The notes below the pieces were generated by a model. The model was not told the origin of the DNA. It was given only the letters and a program-made list of their open reading frames with translations, and did no database searches. This document shows, in pieces, positions 30,451-53,011 of a DNA stretch of 64,000 nt. The first letter of the stretch is position 1; the number at the start of each line of letters is the position of its first letter. Source of the stretch: Setaria digitata (Eukaryota; Nematoda; Chromadorea; Rhabditida; Setariidae); assembly GCA_003640385.1 (NCBI GenBank), contig RCAB01000098.1, positions 107,409 through 171,408 on the forward strand, in the 5' to 3' direction. The translations under genes and the position numbers were made by a program.

Positions 30451-30574
30451 GAACAGATCACTTCGATATAACGAAAATGATTACCTTTCTAGACCAATTA
30501 ATGATAATTANCGGAACAAATCACTTTGATATAACGAAAATGATTACCTTTCTAGACCAATTAATGATAATTAG
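30451..30574. repeat. Duplicated 60-bp segment flanking an N gap
   Basis: About 60 bases before the N at 30511 recur after it with two substitutions (CAGATCACTTCG versus CAAATCACTTTG). It looks like two contig ends or haplotypes that were not merged. Confidence 0.85.
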
Positions 30575-31281
30575 CTGATTTTTTTTTTGTCATCAAATCG
30601 AATTATTTTTATCGTATTTTTATAACTTAAGAAAGACATTATTTTATTCTGCTAAGAAAAAAGAAAACTCTTTTCAGTTTGAATATTTAACTAATTTCTA
30701 AAGTTATGGTACTCATAAAAATTAATTTGCAAATAAAATAAGAAAATTTTTACCAGGAATATTTTATATTTGCTTTCAAACTTTTAGCATTACTTATTAA
30801 TCTGTATACACTTTCGAGTTTCAAGAAAACAGTTGTTAATTAAGGGAAGTTGAAGTCATTCAATTTAATGAAATACTTGGCAAAATAATTAATAACTTCT
30901 ATCCGCTGATTAGCTTCGTGTAAATCAATTCTTATCAAGTTGCTATCACTATTATCAAGTCAAGTTGTTCAGCATGCTAGTAAGCAAGTTAAAATCAAGT
31001 TCGTCTTTCTTTTTATAATTAGGTAAATATTTGGTTTCAAAATGAACTTTAAAGAGAAACAAATGTGAAAACTTTAAACAAACCTTTTTTTTTATATATA
31101 GAAGCATTTATTTCACAAAAACAAATGAGAAAATGAATATACAGAGATTGCAAATTAATTTAATTAAATTTCAATTAATTGGATACATTTTTATTTAGTA
31201 ATAATGGATGCAAATATTTGTGTCTTAAAATGGGAAATGATACGGTAATGGGATGTCACATTTTGTTTTTTTTTTTTTAAT

Positions 31282-31282
31282 N
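31282..31282. other. Single-N gap beside homopolymers
   Basis: The N lies between poly-T and a following poly-A run. This is an assembly uncertainty and not a biological feature. Confidence 0.9.
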
Positions 31283-32862
31283 TTCCCTTAATTTAAAAAA
31301 AAAAAAAAAAAAATAGGAAGAAATTATTTATTCATTGTAAATTTTCATCGATGAAAAGAGAGAGAGGGAAAGGGAATGAGAGGAAAGAGAGAAATTGTTA
31401 TGTAATCTATTTCGCAATGATTTTTCTAAACGAACGAAGAAAATAAGGCCAATTTTTTAGGCATTCAATTTTTTGGGATAGAAAAGGAAAATTTCAACAC
31501 TTTCTACTATCAGCATTTTTAATTCGCATTTTTAATTATTTTTTAATTAATTTTCTTTTTTTTTTTTGAAGGACAGGAGAAAAGAGAGGAAGAAAAATTA
31601 TACCGTTATAGATGTTACAAAAATTTATTTCAAAAATGAAACTTTTTTAATCATTAACTTAAAATGAATAAATCTTTTTGGATTTTATTCATTTGCAATA
31701 AAAATTTTGCTAATTTCATATTAAATTTTACATAAAAAAGAAGCATGTGGAATTGAATAATTATTTTCGGATAATTAGAATTAATTGTTTTATCAACCAT
31801 GTGATGATGCCTCTGTAAGAAGACATTATTTTAGAAATCTTAATAAAGAAAAAAACTTTTTGAAAACCTTAACAGTTCACATCTCACGCTTAAATTTATT
31901 ACCAGAAAAGAAAAAAAGACTTATTCCTAAAAAAAAAAAGTGATACTCAAATTATTTCCCCCACTTTTAAAATTTTATTTAACAGAACCTCAAGAAATGA
32001 ATTCCCAGCTTCCTAATAATAATAATGATAATAATAAGAATGATAAGTAGAAATGAACTTACCAGCACTTTTGATACTGATAATTACTCCGTTATATGAT
32101 AGCTTCTTGATGTACGGGCGATTATCGGAAGCATTAATATTCATTTATCATTTATCATATCATTTGTTTTTATGAATAAATTATTCGTCTTAATAAACTC
32201 AAAATCAAAATATTCAATAAAAAGTATCATTGAATTTGATAGCAATGATAACGTTTAAGATAATAATTATGTGAATGAGAAGGAAAATGATGATAACCCA
32301 CAACGGAAATATCGTATATCGTAATTAAAATTACAAAAATAGTGTTTTTTATGACATGAAGATAAGTAACGTCAGGGTCGTTGATAAGCATTAAACATAA
32401 TAATGAGACCAATAATTAATGAGATCGAAAATTGTTTGCAAAATTAATAAAATTAAGTAATGGAAAATTGAACAGGGGAAAATATATTTTTTACTTTTAA
32501 GAATGGATATTGACAAAGATTTCTTGGAATTTCCAATGCGAAACAGTAGCAATAATTAAGATTGAAAAACATCACGAAATGAATAGATAGTTTTTTTTTT
32601 TCTTTACGTAACAGATATGAAAGAATGTTAAATGAAAGTTTCAAATTTTAAAATGAAAAATTATTGCAAACAATTAGGAATAAAAAAAAAAGAAAGAAAG
32701 AAAAGTGAAAAAAAAAAAATCAACGCCAATAAAGTAGACCAAAAGTAAATTGTAAATTTTCAAAGAGCAAAAAGAAGAAAAGAAATGAGAAAAGCGTAAA
32801 ATGATGATAACAAATCAGTTTTTATTCAATCAAAGCAATTTCCTCTGGAATGATCAGTTTAG

Positions 32863-32946
32863 GTTTGCAACACTGATGAGCTAGTTGGCTTCAGTGATGT
32901 TCAACAAGAAAGTGCTGCTTCATCAACAGACCTCGATGAATTTTAA
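32863..32946 (+). CDS. Candidate terminal exon, unrecognised
   Basis: After a TTTAG acceptor, 27 codons read an acidic, Ser-rich peptide (DELVGFSDVQQESAASSTDL) and end at TAA. It is strikingly protein-like for this AT-rich region, but no partner exons were found. Confidence 0.22.
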   Translation, partial: VCNTDELVGFSDVQQESAASSTDLDEF

Positions 32947-33893
32947 AAAATTAGATTAAATACTGCTCCAGACTTGATGGGAATTCATTGAGCAAGTAGC
33001 TGATTGAAATTGTCTCGCTCATTTGCTCAAAAATAATTATACATTTCAAATTCTTGAAGTGTTCATCCATTCTATTGTTAATAACAACTTTGGTAGCTTT
33101 TTAATTTTGTATTTACGCAGCTGTAATTTGTAAATAAAGCAGCAAAGCCTTTGTACAGATGACAAATTTGATTCTAAGTTGTAAATTAATTTAATAACAG
33201 CTACTGAATTATTGCACCGTTTCTTTTTTCATTCCAATCCATCATTATTAATATGCGCTTATGCTAACTTCCACCAAGCTCAGTTCTTTTTTTATTTTAT
33301 TTTTATTCTTGTAAAATTTCGCTTCCGTTCATTTCAATCAGTAGTAGTTAGCTGATTAATTAACAGAACTATACGACACAAGAAATTTACAACATTATTT
33401 GGGGAAAAAAAAATGGGAACATATAGCTTTCTAGAATCTGGAATCATGGAACATATCTAAAATATGCATTTCACGTTAGAAAAATTGTACAACAATTACG
33501 ACAAATGCAAATTACTTGGCAATATTTAATTAGCACAACCAATTAACAGATTGAACATTTTCTTTTTCCCTTGCGTAGTACCGAAAAATATCACTATCAT
33601 TTTTGAAATATCACGTTAAACAAAAAGACCGCATAAAAAAATAGCCTGAAATAATATATTGTGTTTTAGAGTTTCACGGATGATATTGCTAAGCTTGGAA
33701 CTATTTTAGTTAGGTCATCCGAAAATGCCTTGCATCTAATTTCATTTCAAATTGCTATTTCCAGAAATGCAAAAGGATAAAAAAAAAAAATTTTATAAAA
33801 TCATTTTATTATTCAAGTAAAAATGAAATTTTCTCATTGGTTGTTTGGAAATCATCTATTTGAAACACAGTCTAACAATAATTTCAAATTAAC

Positions 33894-33911
33894 GCTTCAC
33901 GTACGTGAAGC
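33894..33911. promoter_or_regulatory. 18-bp perfect palindrome
   Basis: GCTTCACGTACGTGAAGC equals its own reverse complement. The core CACGTACGTG contains ACGTG on both strands, the core recognised by bHLH-PAS factors such as HIF. A regulatory role is inference. Confidence 0.5.
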
Positions 33912-35709
33912 ATTCCGAAATTTTCACGTTCTGTAATTATTTTCATTGAAATGCGTAAATATTTGAAAGCATGTATGCAATCAAATTAAAATTTTTTCAT
34001 ATTGTTACAATTTTAAACAAATTTTAAACGTTTTTTTTTTTTTTTTTTTCAAATTATCTAAGCTTACCACATATGTTATATATTTATTCATTTGCTGTTT
34101 GTTATAAAGGCATAATTTAAAGTGAAAAATAAAACAGAAATTTGAAATTAAATAAAAGAATTGTGTCATTATTTCAGACTGTCTGAAACAAATAATTTGA
34201 AATATTTTGCGAAATGTTTACACTATTAAGATATGCTTCTTTTTTTTCTCTCTCTCTCTCTCTCTCTCTCCTAATTTTGGTGATATTTGAAGAGGTATTT
34301 TGCTCCAGCAAGTGATTAGTTTAATTCAACATAGGCTACTGAAACCTATGGAAGAAAAATCTTTGTTTTTAAGAACGCACTCATTTGTTCTTCTTCATTT
34401 CAGAATTGTTTCATGTAGGATATTTAATTACCATTGATAGAACATTTCAGGATAATTAATTTAAATTTCGGTTAAAAATTTCATCTATTGCTTTAAAATT
34501 TTCAATTTTGATTGTTTGAAAGATGATTATTATTGCATGAAATCTTCCGTCTTATACTGAAAAAAAAAAAAAATACTTCTTCTTTTCTTTCTTTTTTTTT
34601 CTTTGTCAAAAACTCAAAGTTTAATATTAAGATTAGCTAAGTTAATCATATGATGTGATTTGTCTTTTACTTCCATAATGATAAGACTGATGTGGCACGA
34701 TATCAAATAATTCCACTGATTGAAGAAAAATTGAATTTTTTTCTTTCTTTCTTTTTTTTTTTAATTGATATAATTGATTAAATTAAATGATTGGAACTAA
34801 TTGATCAGCAAGTTGCTTTTCTGAACAAATATTCATCATATAAAAGGAATTTTATCAACAAATATTTAAAACTGTCGATAATTACGATTTTAGCACTGAA
34901 TGATTAATTAATCATCAAAGTCATTTCAACTTTGGAATGTAATTATTTTTAATGATGCAAAAGAATCTGCATGCAATGAATGCCTATTTAATCACCAAAA
35001 ATACATATCATCGCCAACAGTGATGCTCGAGAAGGAAGAAAACGACTGCTGAAAGTAATTTTTCAATTAGCTAAATTGAAACAACCACTCACTCACTCAT
35101 TGGCAGAGTATTTTGACTGATAAATTTCATTTTTATGTTCAGTAATTTTGAAATGTGCAGGAGACAGAGATAGGAAGAGGGAGAGAGAGGGAAAGGGAGG
35201 AAGAAAAAAGGCAACAATTTATTAATAATAATGACAGTAAAATTCTTTAAATTAAAAAAAAAAAGAGAGAAAAAAAAAGAAAAAGGGAAAAAACCTTTTA
35301 GAAATAAAATAAAAGAAGTTTTTCAATGGGAAAATTTCATCGTCTCAATTTAATACTATTATAATTTTAAATTTAGCAAAAAAAAAAAAATCAAAACATA
35401 GCAATGGGATTTTTTTTATTAATAAATAGATGAAAACAACAACTACATGGGCTATTAGAACTTAAAATGGTATTAAGTGTGGAAAAATTGAAATTTAACT
35501 AAAAGTGATGAAAAAGATTTACTAAAGCCTGTCTGTCTCATTCAAAGTAATTCAATTTAATGATGTATTGCCAGAAATGACTAAACGAACTTAAATTAAC
35601 TTTAAAAAAATAGCTAAATTAAAATGAGCAATGTACTAACTAACTTACTATGATAGCAGCTAGACTACTAGACAAGCAAACGGTTACCATAGTTACTTTT
35701 TCAAATATT

Positions 35710-35710
35710 G

Positions 35711-35749
<39 letters not shown>

Positions 35750-35780
35750 TATTATTATTATTTATTATTATTATTATTAC
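35710..35780. repeat. (ATT)n microsatellite
   Basis: About 22 ATT units with a few ATTT interruptions. Confidence 0.95.
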
Positions 35781-37636
35781 TGTTATTTGGTTAAAAAGAA
35801 AATAAAAAAGAGAGGCCTAAATGGAAAAGTGAAAATTATTACTGTTCGATTGATTCAAACAAATAAACAAACAAAAAAAGAAAAAATCATTATTGAAGGA
35901 TCGAAATGTAAGCAAAGTAATTAATAAGAAATGAAATTAAGAGAAAGAAAAAAATTCGATGCATAAATAATGATTTTCTTCGTTCTTCCATTTTTTTCCC
36001 TCTCATTTGCCAGAAATTCATACAAAAAATAACTTCAAGTTTCGGTTATTGTTTTTTTTTTCCTAGAAAATTAATTAAAAAAAAAAAAAAAATGAGAAGG
36101 AAAGATATCCTAAATAAATCGTTACAATCTGTCTGGAGGCATATATTAAAAGTTAATAATTTATGTATAAATTTAAAAAAAAAAAAATAAATGATTATAG
36201 TCATAAAATTTCTAAACTAAAAAAGAAAAAAAAAAATTATCATGTTAGACTGAAAACTTCTTATTGTGCTGCTTTTGAAATTTCTTTTTTTTTTTTTCTT
36301 TTTTTTTTTTTTAGGGATAGCAAATTGTTTATTTTCATCATCAAAGAAATGAAATTGTAAACAATAAATGAATTTAATAACATGCTTTTTTTTCTTGTTT
36401 GTTTTTTCTTTTTTTTAATTTCCCAAAATTAGGCAGTAGTGTAAGGAGAGGGACAAGTGAAAAAAAAAAAAGAAAAGAATTTTTCATGATAAAAAGAAAA
36501 AGATTATTGCTAGTTTCTAGCACTGATAAAATCCATTATCAGAGAGATAAATAATCTGTCGTTTTTTTTTTTCTTTTGTCGTACTTAAATACAGAACATC
36601 ACTGAAATAATTATTTACAAAATTGCAATGCGAAAAGAGTACAGCCAATTTCATCTAATTACAAATATCTTTTTTTTTTAATGATCATTGATAACTGATC
36701 AGTTAAGTGATCATTTGACAACATTCCAAAATCCAACTTATTTGAATTAGCACAATAACTTTCGTTGGAATTTTTGAAAAAGAAAAAAAAAAACTATGCA
36801 AAAAGAATAATTTTGATAAATAGAATCGGAGAAAAGAAAAATAGTTAATATTTATTTACTCAACGAAAAACTTATCACTGAATTTCTTTTCCAATATGAT
36901 ATATAAACAAAAAAAAAAAAAAAGACAATAAAGACAATGAATTTAGAATCAATCATTCACTTACAGATTTAAAAATGAAAATAAAAAAATAAAGAAATAA
37001 GATAGAAGATCTCAGCTGCTTCATTTACATGATATCTATGATAATATACAACTAATTGGACAACGACAAAAGAGATAATGAGATATTTATGGAGGAAAAG
37101 AAAGTTAAGATGAATTTCAAAAAAAAAAAAAAATTAAATTTACTCGTACTTAGGTACACGACTAGTGTGTACCACTATACGTAGTAGGCGCCTAAATTGG
37201 ACATATAAAGCTTTGTCACCTAAATCGTAGAAGTAAAGTAATTAGTAATCGTGGTACTTAGATTAGATATTTCTTTTTTTTTTTTTTTTTTTCTTTGCGT
37301 GGCATTGTTAAATATTCAATTGATATGGTAAAACAATAAGCGAGAATTATCTCTTTGATTTTTTTTTTTTATCACATTTACTGCTGATATCTTCAGTTTT
37401 GCATAATTAATATGGAAGGGAAATTTTTAAAATTTTTCAACAGAATAAGCTAAATTTCTGTATTGCAGTTGTGAAAGTTTAAAAGAACAAAGAAAGAATG
37501 AAATGAAAAGAAATACAACAGTGGGAAAAGAAGAAAAGATCGACAAAATTTGTGAAATAAAAAGAAAAGTTGACAATTTAGATTCCAAAAATTTTTTTTT
37601 TCTTTTTATTTTTGGAAGCTATTTTAAAAGACATTG

Positions 37637-37667
<31 letters not shown>

Positions 37668-38453
37668 AAGACAGAACAAAGTTTTTATAATGAAAGAGAG
37701 AGAGAGAGAGAAAAAAAAAACCATAAAAATATTGACTATGACAGAAATCCTGGCTAGCATTTCTCGGCACCTATAAAAAAGGCCCAGCGAACGCAAGAAC
37801 TACTGGGCAAATATTTGTTTGTTTGTTGTTGACATATAAAAAAGAAAAAGAAAAAAAAAAAAGCAATGTGTATGTTTATGTATGTGAAACAAGAAAATCG
37901 CGGCGAAAAATGAAAAAATTGTATATAAATGGCAGTGATTATACAAATGACAACATAGATCGGCGGCACAATTATGAATTGATAATAATTCATTTAATTA
38001 ATTCTTTTTGAAAATTCTAACAAATATATCGTGTAAAAAAAGATGTCACAGAATAATCATCATTCCTGCATTGATGATAACATATGACTTTTGACTTTTA
38101 ATAATTAAAATTCTATGATAATTGATAGAAGAGAGGAGGTAAAATTGTTCAGTAGCAGCAATACAGGCGCTATTAGATATTTATAATCAGTTAGTTGGTT
38201 AATTAGTAGCTTCCTTATAGACATACAAATAAAACAAATGCGATGAAAATTGAATGTTTAAAAATTTTGGCAGTTATCGCAAGAAAAAATGAAATAAAAT
38301 AACAAAGAAATAGTGAAAGACATAAACATTACTGCTTACTTTGCTAGGCTGCTTGCAATATGAAATGCCAATAATATCTTGAAATGGATTTTATTATTTT
38401 TTCTTTTTTCAAATTAATAATTAAAAAGGAGAACGAAATTTTTCTTTCTTCAA

Positions 38454-38484
<31 letters not shown>

Positions 38485-39987
38485 TTTTGAATATTTTTCT
38501 TCAAGGTGAAAAAAAAAAAAAAAATTAACTAGTTAAAGGAAAGGCTTGTGTAAAAATAAAAATTTTAATTCACTAATAAAATTGTAAAAAAAAAAAAAAA
38601 AAAAGAGAAATAAAATAAAATTGTATCTAAAGCGTTCAACATCACCAAAAATTGAGATAATAAGGAATGAGAAAGAGAAAGGAGTCAAAAAAGAAACCAC
38701 TGACATCAAGGTTAATGAAAGAAAAGACAAAATATTCAATAAATGATATAATTATTCTTTTTAATAATAAAACATTTTTATAGCACATTTGAGAAGAAAA
38801 ACCAAAAGAGTATCACTTCAACTTTTGATGAAAAAAAAAGAGAGAGAGTGAAAAGAGGAAGAAAAACGAATAAAAGATATTCTTTTATCAGCAATAATTG
38901 ATAATCATGCAAAATTACTTCATACCTCTTCTTTATTAAAAAATTTAGAAAATTTGTAAATTTTCATAGAGATATTTTTGTATTATGCAATTAAAAATTC
39001 CTATCATAGAGTAGGCATAAACAGGTAATAATTTTTGTCTTCCACTCTTCTTCTGTCTCATTTGGATAAACCTTCACAAATCTCTCTGTTAAGCATTTAT
39101 CTGAAAAAGAGAGAGAGAGAGAAAAAAAAAGAGAAAAAGGAAAATTTCAATTCAACTCAATAAAATTTATTATCAATTATCACTTTTTCTCTTTTCTCCC
39201 ACTCACTATTTTCTTGTTAATAAAATAAAATTTCACTGTTTTACTTGGATGGAATACATTCATTACTTATCGTCAAATGATTTCTATCCGTTGATAAATT
39301 TCTTGCTTACTTGTCAATTTCTTAATGGCCTTAGGCTTTATTCTTTTCGTATGCATTTACCACTTAACAAAGCCTCAAAAAAAAAAAAAGAAAAAAAAGG
39401 AAAAAAAGTGATAAAAATTCAAGAATGCAACAAATTACTCACTGAATATGATCAATAATAAATTCCATGAATACAAAACTACTTAGTATATTTGAATTAA
39501 TCAATCGAAATCAGTCAGCAAAAATCAGATCTTTATCAAAAAAAAAAAAAAAAAAAAATTGGAGGGAGAAAAGAAAAATCAAGTATCTGAGTTATGATCA
39601 TTTTCTAATTTTAATACTTTTTTCCGCTAATAGAAATTTGAAATTTATATGAGAGCAATTAGTATAAAGGGAAAAGAGGAAAAAAAAAAAAAAAAAGGAA
39701 GAGCGAAAACAATAATAAAATCAGTTTAACTTTTCGTTTTCAAGTAAAACACTAAATATTTCATATACAATCAATCAATCTACACTGATCAGGAAAATAA
39801 TGTATCGAAAATGAGGCAGATTTTCTGTGGAAGTGCGTTATCAGCGAGCGAATAATCATTGTTTCTCAATGTGTAAATCAAAAAGGAATTAATATAAATT
39901 ACAGAAATCAATTGAACCGATCCTATGTATATGTATAGCGACTATTTTAGTATTTTCCAACATAATAATGATTCCATTTCTGAGTGA

Positions 39988-39993
39988 TTTATT
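39988..39993 (-). terminator. lit-1 polyadenylation signal
   Basis: AATAAA on the minus strand starts four bases after the lit-1 stop codon. It is close for a signal, so a further downstream site may be used instead. Confidence 0.35.
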
Positions 39994-39997
39994 TGTC

Positions 39998-49627
<9,630 letters not shown>

Positions 49628-52274
49628 CTGAAAGAAGTTTTTAAGTACAAAATATTGAGTATTTTATGAATTACGTCAAATTTTGACCATTCAACTAGTC
49701 ACTGTAAACGTATCAGGGCAGTTTCATTCGAAGATAGAAATTTTAGGAAAAATTAATCAATAAGTGATTAATTCATTTTAAATGTTTAATTTATTTTAGA
49801 TACATAAAGTAGCATATATAAATTTTCAATGTTCGTCAATTTCAAACATTTTATAGCGCAGAAGTGCGGATGAAGGAGAGTATTTACAGCTTTTTTTATT
49901 TTTCTTTTTAAAATTTGCCAACAAATTTTCAACTCGTTGAAGCAATTCTTCTTTTTTCCTCTTTTTTTTTCTTTTTTTTTTTTTTCAAATTTAACAGAAA
50001 TTTTTAACAGTTTGAAATCAAAACACAGTCTTCTCCGTCGCATCCAAAAAGAAATTATATCATAAATACGAAGTCAAGTTTTGTTTGTTTGATCTAAAAA
50101 GAAAAAAAAAAACAAACAAACAAATAAACGCTATCCAAACAAATAAAAGTGATGATTGAAGAAGTGTATTCAGTTAATGACGAAAATATGGTCATTAGTA
50201 AATATAAATAAATTTCTCTTTTTCAATTTAAAATTTCAAAATAATTGAAATCTATGACTTTTCCCTCATGAGTGATACTTTTTTTTTTTTTTTTTTGTTG
50301 CAATCTCAAATGATCAAAAGCTATAATTTATTTATTTATCATATTTTAAGTTTACGATATTCATTTTTTGTACGAATAATTTATCAAAAAAAAAAAAAGG
50401 CTAATTAATTTAATTTTTTTCTTATATAAAATTTTACAATGAATATTTACTTGTTGTAATTAAAGATACAATAATAGTTATTCCAGTTGCACAGACAGAT
50501 ATAGATATTATTTAGTTCTTCTCCAACAACACAATCATCATATGTTTAGACTGAAAACAAAAGAAAAAAACTGTTCTGTTTAGCTTAAAATAAATGCATA
50601 TCATTATCATCATCTCACCTGTAAGCTATTTCGTCTAATGTCTGAACGAATAAAGTGGTCTAAGAAGAGAAGAGATAAAACAGGAATGACCATCTAATTC
50701 AGGTCACTATGATACCGAAATTTTATTCTATCTATAATGATTTGATATGATTCAGAAAAAAAAAAAAAGATTTTTAATTTTAGAAAAATTTACTCTTTTA
50801 TCGAACTAGCCTAAGATCTAGACTGGAAAAATGACCTGAAAAGAAATCTATTATCGAACACCGTCAAAATGGAACGGGAAAAAAAGGAGAAGAAATATTC
50901 AATACTGAACGGAAACATTTGGAATAAGCAAATGATGAAATTATGAAATGAGAATTAAAATATTTCATGCAAGATGCTTCAAAAACAGTACATGGCGATG
51001 ATGATGATGGTGTGATCAATTGGCGGGCTGACCTTTTCTGGTACCTGACCTTTCATAGCTACCTGACCTCTTCCAACTGATAATATAACATAAGAGAATA
51101 AAAGAAGTAATGATTTAATGGACCTCCTCGTTGGCACTCTTTTTCTTACTCTTTTTTTTTTTTTTAAGAAAAGAATAGCTAAATGAATGAGAGCAAGTAA
51201 TATTTTATGGATAATACCAAAAGGAGCGAATAATCTATCTTGGTTATGGAAATTGACAATTAAATTCAATTGTGAATTTCACGATGAAATTAATTGTGTA
51301 AAAATAATGATTAATAATTAATTTTTTTTTTTTAATGACTTTATTTGATATGTTTGGTAAAGGAAAAAGGATCAAAAACCTTGCTATTTTCAAATGTTTT
51401 TGTTACTATATTAAAAGTTATGAATAATTTTTAATTTGATTTTATTTCAACTTGTATCATTACAGCGATCATTCACTCTGATCATTGCATTCATTATCAT
51501 CTGTGATTTTGAACAATTCATCAGTCGATATGATTATTTGAAGAGAAATCCAATACTGTTATTGCTATCTGCTCATATCAGCTGCAATTCAATCATAGTG
51601 CTATTTTCTTATCAGTTCTCCAATATTCACCGATAACAATTATCCTTATCACCATTTATAAACAAAAATATCATCGATCTTTTACAAAAATATTAAAAAA
51701 AAAAAATTCCTAAGTAAATATAAAAAGAAATATTAATTTCAAAAAAAAACTTTCTAACAACCAAACAGATGACCCCAAAATGTCCTTCAGGTGGTTATAT
51801 GAACTTTCGTTTATTTTTTTTTAAACTTTTTTTTTTCTTTTTTTTGAAAATTGAAAAGCATTGGGTAAATAGAGGAAGCAGAAGAGAGAGAGACGGACAG
51901 ACTGCATAATTACTTCCCCGATTGAATCTTAAATAGGTACAGGATGGCACCAAGACACACAGAGACACAGACCCGTGCAGACCCGTACAGACTGATAGGG
52001 AAATGGATTGGTTGGATGAAATGTTCTTAGTGACAGGTTGATCTTTGAAGTACATGGTGGAAAAAACTTCTTGCTTCAGGAACGTATTATTTAGTCTTGA
52101 AGGAGATAAGAGAGAGACAAGAGAGAGGAAGACCTTTTGAGGTTAGTTAGACTGAAAAATTGAATTTTAGGAAGAGAAGGGCGAAGTATGGAACGCTTAT
52201 AGGATGAATTAGTTCATACTTTCCTGTTTAGATAATCAATCATTATTTCATATTAATTACCTCAGCTAAAATTT

Positions 52275-52322
<48 letters not shown>

Positions 52323-52800
52323 GATAAGAAGGAATAGGTGGAAATTTTAAGCATAAATTCCAATAAATGTAATGAACTCTGAGATTAAATGGAATTAAAC
52401 ATTAAACAAAATATATATTAATCTAATTTAATTCTCAATTTTTTTAAAATAATTTTTGAAATTTATTTGGAAAAATTTTGTTAAGCGACTAATTTTTCCC
52501 GTAATGTTGTTATGAAAATTTAACGATGACAAATTTTTCTCCCTTTTCTTTTTTTTTTTTTATAATACTGAATAAATTTATTAAGCTAATTAAACAGGAA
52601 AGCAGTATCTCTCGAACTAGAGCGATAAGATATGTGTTGGGTTAGATTTAGCTTGAAATATGTCCTAGAAAGAGATTTGCCTGACCTTCTAGAGAAAATA
52701 ATATCCTCAGGATGTAACAATCATGTTTCGTAATCCAAAGAAAAAAAAAAAACCTGACCTTCGAGTGAATCCTCAGGAAGCGAATATGATACACCACTGG
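49628..52800. other. lit-1 upstream region or long first intron
   Basis: AT-rich, with no coding exon that fits the phase required at 49627. An exon-like 41-base segment at 50619-50659 has a strong acceptor (CTCTTCTTAG) and donor (CAG|GTGAGA). In the frame needed to join 49627 it has stops, so it could only be a leader exon. TGACCT repeats lie at 51.03-51.07 kb, and a long (GA)n tract occupies 52277-52319. Confidence 0.4.
52277..52319. repeat. (GA)n microsatellite
   Basis: About 21 uninterrupted GA units. Confidence 0.95.
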
Positions 52801-52876
52801 ACATAGGAATATCCAGTTTATTCCCCGTCAATAATTACTCCTTCTTCTACCGAAGTCCCTAAAAGACGAGGAGGAC

Positions 52877-52901
52877 GGGGGAGGTGGGAAGGAGGGGGGG
52901 G
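52877..52901 (+). other. G-quadruplex-type motif
   Basis: Runs of 5, 3 and 8 G separated by short loops on the plus strand, which is the template strand for lit-1. It lies in a GC-rich pocket of otherwise AT-rich DNA. Confidence 0.5.
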
Positions 52902-52970
52902 AAAAAGACAGAAAATGACCTCGTTTTGGTTGACTGTTCACTTTGTTCATTTTATGGTATTGCTGGAAAA

Positions 52971-53011
52971 CCTCTCTCTCTCTCTCTATCTCCCTCTCTC
53001 TCTCTCTCTCT
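52971..53011. repeat. (CT)n tract
   Basis: About 18 CT units with two interruptions, followed directly by a C-rich, CpG-containing stretch (53013-53050). Confidence 0.9.

Larger units (their letters stand above)
28723..39987. other. Long intergenic or upstream stretch, no supported gene
   Basis: Mostly AT-rich with very long poly-A and poly-T runs. It includes the 36-bp repeat at 29.7 kb, N gaps at 30511 and 31282, an 18-bp palindrome at 33.9 kb, an (ATT)n tract at 35.7 kb, and one weak plus-strand exon at 32.9 kb. Reading frames of 60-90 codons here are Lys/Phe-rich shadows of homopolymers. Confidence 0.5.

Noticed and set aside
50619..50659. 41-base segment as a lit-1 coding exon
   Set aside because: Its splice sites are good, but in the phase needed to join 49627 it contains stop codons; at most a leader exon.
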